Assembly (NCBI GenBank): GCA_934501135.1
Contig: CAKSUE010000074.1
Coordinates: 1-5,118 of the forward strand
Direction of reading: 5' to 3'
Length of the DNA stretch: 5,118 nt
DNA from: an uncultured Eubacteriales bacterium
Lineage (GTDB): Bacteria > Bacillota > Clostridia > Oscillospirales > Acutalibacteraceae
The notes beneath the pieces were generated by a model. The model was not told where the DNA came from. It ran no database searches and was given only the letters and a program-made list of their open reading frames with translations. Positions 1 through 5,118 of the stretch are shown one piece after another. Numbering within the stretch: position 1 is the first letter of the stretch; every line of letters starts with the position of its first letter. The translations under genes were made by a program, and so were the position numbers.

Positions 1-702
1 TGGGGAACCAGAATATCTTCCATTTTTCCCTGCTTTTTGAGAAGAGTGTAGGTGCCCAAGGGCAACATAGTCGAAATCAGAAAAAACTTCTGCACTAACT
101 TCATCACTTCCTCCAACTTGAAGTGAGGTTTGTGATTTATCACAAGTACAACCTGTAACAAATGCATGTGTTACAAGTATATTGAATCGGTTCTTATTTA
201 TATTAGGTTTTAAAGAATCAAGAATATGTCTGTATGCATCTTCAATAGAATTAACATTTTCATTTTTTAAGAAAGATCGTGCTGTTTGTAAATTGAAATA
301 TGGCAATAAAAATATGCTTACATGTTCACCGTTAAGATTTAGTTCTACAGGTGAGAAAATGTCTGATATATTTGTTGCAATATATATACCATTTTGCCTT
401 AATATATCTGAGGCTAAACATATTCTTTCTGGACTGTCATGATTACCCGATATTATACAAATAGGAATATGTAAATCATTGCTTACCTTTGTTAAAATCT
501 TGTTGAAAAGATTTATAGCGAATATGGGAGCTATATATTTGTCGAAAATATCTCCCGAAATAATTACTAAATCTGGTTTCGCTTCAATTAAAGTAGGAAA
601 AAATATTTTGTCAATAAAATGAGTCTGATCTTCTACTAAGGAATGTCCATATATTGATTTTCCGAGATGCCAGTCTGATGTATGCAAAATTTTTATGGAC
701 AT
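1..702 (-). CDS. sbcD: Exonuclease SbcCD, nuclease subunit D (partial, N-terminal part)
   Basis: SbcD is the Mre11-type Mn2+-dependent nuclease of the SbcCD complex; with the SbcC ATPase it opens and trims hairpins and blocked DNA ends in the cytoplasm. My reading of the reverse complement gives 234 residues without a stop, and the gene leaves the window at base 1, so the C-terminus is missing (the family is usually about 370-420 aa). All phosphoesterase motifs visible here are intact: SDWHLG (D10, H12), SGDIFD (D51), GNHDSPER (N87, H88, D89), THAF (H179) and GHLH (H217, H219). Start: ATG at 702 with AGGA seven bases upstream; an in-frame TAG nine bases upstream of the ATG excludes a longer protein. 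It lies 57 bp downstream of the metallophosphoesterase gene with no terminator between them, so co-transcription is likely. sbcC would be expected next, beyond the left edge. Identity is confident from motifs and spacing. Confidence 0.95.
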   Translation of the reverse strand, partial: MSIKILHTSDWHLGKSIYGHSLVEDQTHFIDKIFFPTLIEAKPDLVIISGDIFDKYIAPIFAINLFNKILTKVSNDLHIPICIISGNHDSPERICLASDILRQNGIYIATNISDIFSPVELNLNGEHVSIFLLPYFNLQTARSFLKNENVNSIEDAYRHILDSLKPNINKNRFNILVTHAFVTGCTCDKSQTSLQVGGSDEVSAEVFSDFDYVALGHLHSSQKAGKNGRYSGSP

Positions 703-753
703 AATGTTATCCTAGTCTTTAAGAAGTATAAATAATTCAATGTGTATACCTCC
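693..753 (-). other. Possible leader ORF with strong ribosome binding site overlapping the sbcD start
   Basis: In the 57-bp gap between the two minus-strand genes a GGAGG (749-753) sits eight bases before a TTG (738-740). That TTG opens a 15-codon frame, reading roughly MNYLYFLKTRITLCP, which stops with TAA at 693-695, ten bases inside sbcD in another frame. This is the strongest ribosome binding site in the gap, yet it does not point at the sbcD ATG, which has its own weaker AGGA. The arrangement would permit translational coupling of sbcD to a short upstream frame. It may equally be chance, or the GGAGG may act as a standby ribosome site. No peptide of this sequence is known to me. Confidence 0.25.
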
Positions 754-759
754 ATTGTT

Positions 760-1464
760 TTATTTTGACCTTTTAAAGAAAAATCCTTTACGAGGAAGTT
801 CTTCAACTGGAATTACGGAGCTAAACACGGAATAATATTTAGCTACTATTTTTTTATCTATATGAGTGCATCCGAAGAACCACTTTTCAAATTTTATTTC
901 TTTTGCAATAGAATCAAAAAAAGCTTCCAAAGGGTTAATTGTAAAATGATTTCTATCTAGCATCTTGCTTATAAAAGCAGGCGGTTCATGAGTTATTATA
1001 TAATCTACACATCTGTTATTAGAATCTAAAACATTTACAGATTCCTTCATTTCAGAAATACTAGGCATTTCTTGTGGCCACCATGTGCCCATATCTATTC
1101 TAAAATCTTTATCAGGACTTTCTCCTCCGCCAAATGTAAATATCTTTTTGTTTTCTATTGTGTATATATGGCCTCTTAGCATATGGTAGAGATTTCCTGT
1201 TATATGTCTTATTTTAGATCCAAATGCATCTATAATTTCATATTTTTCAAGACAATCAAAGTTTTCGTGCTTTCCATCAACAAAAAATATATTATATTTA
1301 TGCTTTCCAAGAGAATTTAATATTCTGTATTCTTTTTCATTGTTCTCCCAAATAAATCCAAAATCTCCACATATTACAAGATTATCCCCGGTTTTGAGTT
1401 TTTTAATTAAAGGATCGTCAAAGCGTTTAAAATCTCCATGTGTGTCTCCTGTTATATAAATCAT
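760..1464 (-). CDS. Small calcineurin-like metallophosphoesterase with degenerate metal site
   Basis: A 234-residue cytoplasmic protein of the calcineurin-like phosphoesterase superfamily, with no signal peptide. It resembles a group of small, functionally uncharacterised phosphoesterases common in clostridia, recalled as starting MIYITGDTHGDF and carrying VDGNHENF and WFFGHYH. Visible motifs: GDTHGD (D7, H9), CGDFG (D34), DGKHENF (64-69), FGGGES (111-116), a WW pair (128-129), ITHEPP (H159) and FFGCTHID (196-203). Two normally invariant ligands differ: the Asn of GNH[DE] is Lys65, and the first His of GHxH is Cys199. Both belong to the same metal site in well-studied relatives, so catalysis may be altered or lost. 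The start ATG is preceded by AGGAGG with an unusually long 13-base spacer. It is the first gene of a probable operon with sbcD. Substrate and role are unknown; a nucleotide or phosphoprotein phosphatase is possible, but nothing in the sequence decides this. Confidence 0.88.
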   Translation of the reverse strand: MIYITGDTHGDFKRFDDPLIKKLKTGDNLVICGDFGFIWENNEKEYRILNSLGKHKYNIFFVDGKHENFDCLEKYEIIDAFGSKIRHITGNLYHMLRGHIYTIENKKIFTFGGGESPDKDFRIDMGTWWPQEMPSISEMKESVNVLDSNNRCVDYIITHEPPAFISKMLDRNHFTINPLEAFFDSIAKEIKFEKWFFGCTHIDKKIVAKYYSVFSSVIPVEELPRKGFFFKRSK

Positions 1465-1530
1465 AAATTTAATTGTCCCTCCTATATGTAAGTATATAAA
1501 AATCTATACTAAAGAGTACATTTATCAAAT

Positions 1531-1539
1531 ATTATATCA
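1531..1539 (-). promoter_or_regulatory. Probable extended -10 promoter for the metallophosphoesterase-sbcD operon
   Basis: On the minus strand a perfect TATAAT (1531-1536) is preceded by TG plus one base, forming an extended -10 of the vegetative sigma factor. No good -35 box is seen 16-18 bases upstream, which is usual for extended -10 promoters. Transcription would start near 1524, giving a leader of about 60 bases before the ATG at 1464. Perfect -10 boxes also arise by chance in DNA this A+T-rich, hence moderate confidence. Confidence 0.4.
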
Positions 1540-1540
1540 C

Positions 1541-1689
1541 ATATTGTAAATTAAAAATACAATTAAGCATATATTTTTTTGAGTAATTAGTATATGTTAT
1601 CTGAAAGATTAATATGTTTATTTTTGTATTTACAATATAATAAATTTAATGGCTATTAATGGTTGTTTTTAAATATGATATATTGTAAA
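1541..1689. repeat. Three copies of a 10-bp motif (ATATTGTAAA) between divergent genes
   Basis: Exact copies lie at 1541-1550 (plus orientation), 1629-1638 (inverted, TTTACAATAT) and 1680-1689 (plus orientation). Copy 1 sits directly upstream of the minus-strand -10. Copy 2 overlaps a plus-strand TATAAT at 1636-1641. Copy 3 lies about 20 bases upstream of the plus-strand TATAAT at 1710. Positions next to promoters suggest operator half-sites, but the low complexity of the region makes chance repetition a real alternative. I do not recognise the motif as that of a known regulator. Confidence 0.35.
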
Positions 1690-1709
1690 ATATATTAATC
1701 TGATTAAAG

Positions 1710-1728
1710 TATAATAACATGTTAGGGG
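1710..1728 (+). promoter_or_regulatory. Candidate -10 box and ribosome binding site of the carboxypeptidase gene
   Basis: A perfect TATAAT (1710-1715) lies 23 bases before the ATG at 1739 and is followed by AGGGG (1724-1728), a usable ribosome binding site ten bases from the start codon. No convincing -35 is found at 16-18 bases; TTGTAA at 1683-1688 is 21 bases away, which is too far. A start near 1722 would give a very short leader. Another TATAAT at 1636-1641 could serve instead, and an alternative sigma factor cannot be excluded. Confidence 0.35.
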
Positions 1729-1738
1729 AAAGATTTTA

Positions 1739-3058
1739 ATGAAAAAGAGAATTATATGTTCTTTTATTACTGGTTTATCTATTTTTATGATTTTTAGCAA
1801 TGTAATTGCTCAGGCGGTAACGTTTAATATAGATTTTGAAACGGATTCAGAATCAATTTCTTTGGTTAATTTGGATATGGATACAGTAGTATATGAAAAG
1901 AATCCACATCAAAGAAGAGGACCGGCTTCAGTAACAAAAATTATGACTTATATTATAACAGTAGAAAATGTTCCAGATTTAGAAGGGACAGTTGTTAATG
2001 TTAAGGATGAAACACTAGATTCACTTCTTGGAACAGGTAGTTCGTTATCTGGCATTCAAAAAGGAGATAGATTAACTGTATATCAACTTTTACATTGTTT
2101 AATGATTCCTTCAGGAAACGATGCTGCATTAGTTCTTGCAGATTATGTAGGTGGAGGAGATGTCTCAAAATTTGTAGATTTAATGAATCAAAAAGCTGTA
2201 GAACTTGGTTGTAATAATACCCATTTTATGAATCCACATGGTTTACCAGAACGTAATCATTATACAACATCAAGTGATATGGCAAAGATAGCAAGATATG
2301 CTATGACATTACCCCATTTTTCAGAAATAACAAATCAAGTGGTGTCTACAATAATAGGTGAAGATAGACCATTAGTTACAACCAATAAATTAATAGATAA
2401 GGTAAGGGGAGGAGACTACTACTATAAATATGCAAAGGGAATAAAAACGGGTCATGCTGATGAAACTACAGGATATTGCTTGGTATCAACTGCTGTTAGT
2501 GATGGATATACATATTTATGTGTTGCATTAGGCTCTCCTGATGAAGGTGGGGCTGAAGTAGATTCAAAGAATTTATATAGATGGGCTTTTAATTCTCTTG
2601 AAATAAAACAAGTGATGAATTCAGACACACCAATTGGTGAAGTTAAAGTTAATTATGCGTGGAATAAAGATAGTATGATGCTTACAGCACAAGGAAGTTT
2701 ATCGACAATTCTCCCAGTAAGCGTTTCTAGTTCAAGCATTGAGGTTGTGACCAATATCCCAGATAGCGTAAATGCTCCAATTGTAGCAGGTCAAAAAATA
2801 GGAACAGCAACATTGAAATATGCTAATCAAGATTTAGAAACTGTTGATCTTTTAGCAAGTGAAGATGTTCCAATAAACTATTTTGTGTTTTTCATAGATA
2901 TGGTTACTGCTTTAGCTACATCAAAATGGTTTATAGCATGTATAATAATAGTAATTGTTCTTCTTACATTTTATATATTGCTAACAACTCGCTATAATAA
3001 AAACAAAAAAATAAAAAGACAAAATGAAATTTCAAGAAAATACCAAAGACGTAGATAG
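1739..3058 (+). CDS. D-alanyl-D-alanine carboxypeptidase, PBP5/DacF type
   Basis: A 439-residue low-molecular-weight penicillin-binding protein (peptidase S11) that removes the terminal D-alanine from peptidoglycan pentapeptides outside the membrane, limiting cross-linking. The N-terminus is a signal peptide (KKR, a hydrophobic stretch at 6-23, likely cleavage after AQA near residue 26). The three active-site motifs are present: SVTK with the nucleophile Ser64 and Lys67, SGN at 125-127, and KTG at 236-238; NPHGLP (165-170) is also typical. Residues about 295-375 form the usual beta-rich C-terminal domain. The end is a strong transmembrane helix (about 397-416) followed by a very basic tail, rather than only the amphipathic anchor helix of E. 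coli PBP5. AGGGG lies ten bases before the start. yunB follows 63 bp later with no clear terminator between, so a shared transcript is likely. The pairing suggests a cortex or spore-envelope role like DacF or DacB of Bacillus, but a vegetative DacA-like role is equally possible. Confidence 0.95.
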   Translation: MKKRIICSFITGLSIFMIFSNVIAQAVTFNIDFETDSESISLVNLDMDTVVYEKNPHQRRGPASVTKIMTYIITVENVPDLEGTVVNVKDETLDSLLGTGSSLSGIQKGDRLTVYQLLHCLMIPSGNDAALVLADYVGGGDVSKFVDLMNQKAVELGCNNTHFMNPHGLPERNHYTTSSDMAKIARYAMTLPHFSEITNQVVSTIIGEDRPLVTTNKLIDKVRGGDYYYKYAKGIKTGHADETTGYCLVSTAVSDGYTYLCVALGSPDEGGAEVDSKNLYRWAFNSLEIKQVMNSDTPIGEVKVNYAWNKDSMMLTAQGSLSTILPVSVSSSSIEVVTNIPDSVNAPIVAGQKIGTATLKYANQDLETVDLLASEDVPINYFVFFIDMVTALATSKWFIACIIIVIVLLTFYILLTTRYNKNKKIKRQNEISRKYQRRR

Positions 3059-3071
3059 AAAGTAACCAAAT

Positions 3072-3116
3072 TCGCCTTAATGTATATACTATAATATTAC
3101 ATTTTATAAGAGGCGA
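3072..3116 (+). promoter_or_regulatory. Inverted repeat that can mask the yunB ribosome binding site
   Basis: TCGCCT (3072-3077) is perfectly complementary to AGGCGA (3111-3116), and a second nested pair AATGTA (3079-3084) and TACATT (3098-3103) fits inside. The 3' arm includes the last bases of the yunB Shine-Dalgarno sequence AAGAGG (3108-3113), which lies eight bases before the ATG at 3122. In RNA the fold would hide this site. The outer stem has four G-C pairs in otherwise A+T-rich spacer. No T-run follows, so it is not an intrinsic terminator. The loop also holds a TATAAT (3090-3095) that could be a -10 box, but without a matching -35. Confidence 0.4.
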
Positions 3117-3121
3117 TTTAT

Positions 3122-3805
3122 ATGGTTAGGAGGTTAGTTAGACATAAGCCCAAAATAAAGAAGAAGAAAATAATCGTATTTATCGTAATAATAATTACTC
3201 TATTAGTTATAATAGATATACAAGTACGTCCACTTGTAAAATCGGTAGCGGAAAACCAAGCTAAATTAAGTGCTGCAAGTACAATAAATAGTGAAGTTGT
3301 GGCGGAACTATCTAGCAAGTCTGACTATTATACAGATTTGATTTCAGTAAAAACAGATAGTAGTGGAAAAGTATTGGCAGTTACAACGGATTCACAAAAG
3401 GTAAATATGTTAAGGTCTTCTGTAGCATCAAATATACAAAAAAAGATGCCAACAACAAAACCATTAAGAGTGGGAGTCCCACTGGGAACTTTGACAGGTA
3501 TTGAACTATTAATGGGAAGAGGTCCATTAATAAATATGAAGATTTCGATTCCTGGCAATATATCAACAGAAATAAAAAGTGATTTTGCTCAAGCGGGCAT
3601 AAACCAAACTAAACACCAAATATACATATTTATAGAAGCACAGGTTTATGCGTTTATTCCGGGGTATCCGGTTACAACGGCGGTGAGTACTAATATTTTA
3701 ATTTCAGAGACTGTTATAGTAGGAGAAGTTCCAAATGTCTATGCAGATATTGGTGCATCGAGTGCTGCTGCATTATCGGGCTTATCTCAGATAAGTTCGA
3801 ATTAG
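3122..3805 (+). CDS. yunB: Sporulation protein YunB
   Basis: A 227-residue protein recognised as YunB, a family restricted to endospore formers. In Bacillus subtilis it belongs to the mother-cell sigma-E regulon and is needed for proper spore formation; its biochemical activity is unknown. A basic N-terminus (RR, then KIKKKK at 11-16) is followed by one transmembrane helix (about 17-32), so the rest is predicted to lie outside the cytoplasmic face. Family signatures are VGVPLGTLTG (117-126), GRGP (132-135), AGINQTKHQIY (158-168) and VIVGEVPNVY (198-207). The length is close to the family norm (about 230-250). Start: ATG at 3122 with AAGAGG eight bases upstream. It lies 63 bp behind the carboxypeptidase gene and is closed by an intrinsic terminator, making it the last gene of that unit. 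The inverted repeat over its ribosome binding site may limit translation. Open frames on the opposite strand here are antisense shadows. Confidence 0.95.
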   Translation: MVRRLVRHKPKIKKKKIIVFIVIIITLLVIIDIQVRPLVKSVAENQAKLSAASTINSEVVAELSSKSDYYTDLISVKTDSSGKVLAVTTDSQKVNMLRSSVASNIQKKMPTTKPLRVGVPLGTLTGIELLMGRGPLINMKISIPGNISTEIKSDFAQAGINQTKHQIYIFIEAQVYAFIPGYPVTTAVSTNILISETVIVGEVPNVYADIGASSAAALSGLSQISSN

Positions 3806-3824
3806 GTATTTAGCCTATAAAATG

Positions 3825-3849
3825 AACCATCCTATAAGGGTGGTTTTTT
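3825..3849 (+). terminator. Intrinsic (rho-independent) terminator after yunB
   Basis: An eight-pair stem, AACCATCC (3825-3832) with GGGTGGTT (3838-3845), contains one G-U pair and closes a five-base TATAA loop. It is followed by further T residues, so that a run of six T ends at 3849. It starts 20 bases after the yunB stop codon and separates the dac-yunB unit from ligA. Confidence 0.9.
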
Positions 3850-3867
3850 GTTGAGTTACATATATTA

Positions 3868-3894
3868 TTGATAAAAATTTAATTAATATATAAT
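3868..3894 (+). promoter_or_regulatory. Probable vegetative promoter of ligA
   Basis: TTGATA (3868-3873) and a perfect TATAAT (3889-3894) are separated by 15 bases, slightly shorter than the 17-base optimum. The start would be near 3901, about 27 bases before the ligA ATG. It lies just after the yunB terminator, where a new promoter is expected. Other A+T-rich hexamers nearby mean that the exact boxes are uncertain. Confidence 0.5.
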
Positions 3895-3906
3895 AAAAAT
3901 GTATAA

Positions 3907-5118
<1,212 letters not shown>

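Larger units (their letters stand above)
1465..1738. other. Divergent A+T-rich intergenic region
   Basis: These 274 bases separate the minus-strand operon from the plus-strand carboxypeptidase gene. I see no coding frame, tRNA, terminator or riboswitch-like structure. The region holds the AGGAGG of the phosphoesterase gene (minus strand, at about 1478-1483), candidate -10 boxes in both directions (1531-1539 minus; 1636-1641 and 1710-1715 plus) and three copies of the 10-mer ATATTGTAAA or its complement at 1541-1550, 1629-1638 and 1680-1689. It is the natural control region for both transcription units. Confidence 0.7.

Noticed and set aside
182..442. Plus-strand open frame of 86 codons
   Set aside because: It lies entirely antisense to sbcD, whose motifs are intact; it has no ribosome binding site and its product looks like no known protein.
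1709..1735. Sigma-F/G-like boxes (GTATA and GGAAAGATTT) before the carboxypeptidase gene
   Set aside because: The spacing is 13 rather than about 15 bases, and transcription would begin at or after the start codon, leaving no ribosome binding site in the message.
3118..3566. Minus-strand open frames opposite yunB
   Set aside because: They are antisense to a recognised conserved protein, overlap each other in different frames and lack ribosome binding sites.
3781..3795. Perfect palindrome CTTATCTCAGATAAG at the 3' end of yunB
   Set aside because: It lies inside the coding frame (LSQIS), would form only a six-pair stem with a three-base loop and has no T-run; the real terminator lies 30 bases downstream.

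Overview
The window is A+T-rich DNA from a low-G+C Firmicute, most likely an endospore-forming member of the Clostridia. The evidence is the A/T-biased codon use, strong AGGAGG-type ribosome binding sites, a YunB sporulation protein, a PBP5-type D-Ala-D-Ala carboxypeptidase and a clostridial-looking LigA. The species cannot be named from this sequence.

Layout. Positions 1-702 (minus) hold the N-terminal 234 residues of SbcD, the nuclease subunit of the SbcCD DNA double-strand-end processing complex; the gene runs off the left edge. Positions 760-1464 (minus) hold a complete small calcineurin-like metallophosphoesterase, 57 bp upstream of sbcD and probably co-transcribed with it. A divergent, gene-free, very A+T-rich region (1465-1738) carries likely promoters for both directions and three copies of a 10-bp motif. 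On the plus strand follow a secreted, membrane-anchored D-Ala-D-Ala carboxypeptidase (1739-3058), then yunB (3122-3805), then a clear intrinsic terminator (3825-3849), then a separate promoter and the first 397 residues of the NAD+-dependent DNA ligase LigA (3928 to the right edge).

How the genes relate. The minus-strand pair encodes two phosphoesterases of the same superfamily; SbcD works with SbcC on DNA ends, while the role of the small one is unknown. The plus-strand pair dac-yunB looks like a cell-envelope/sporulation unit: one enzyme trims peptidoglycan stem peptides and the other is a membrane-anchored sporulation protein. ligA is a housekeeping replication and repair gene with its own transcription start.

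Most of the window is ordinary chromosome and I see no convincing new multi-gene system. The best leads are a small metallophosphoesterase that has lost two of the usual ligands of one metal site (Asn to Lys and His to Cys), and an inverted repeat that could mask the yunB ribosome binding site.
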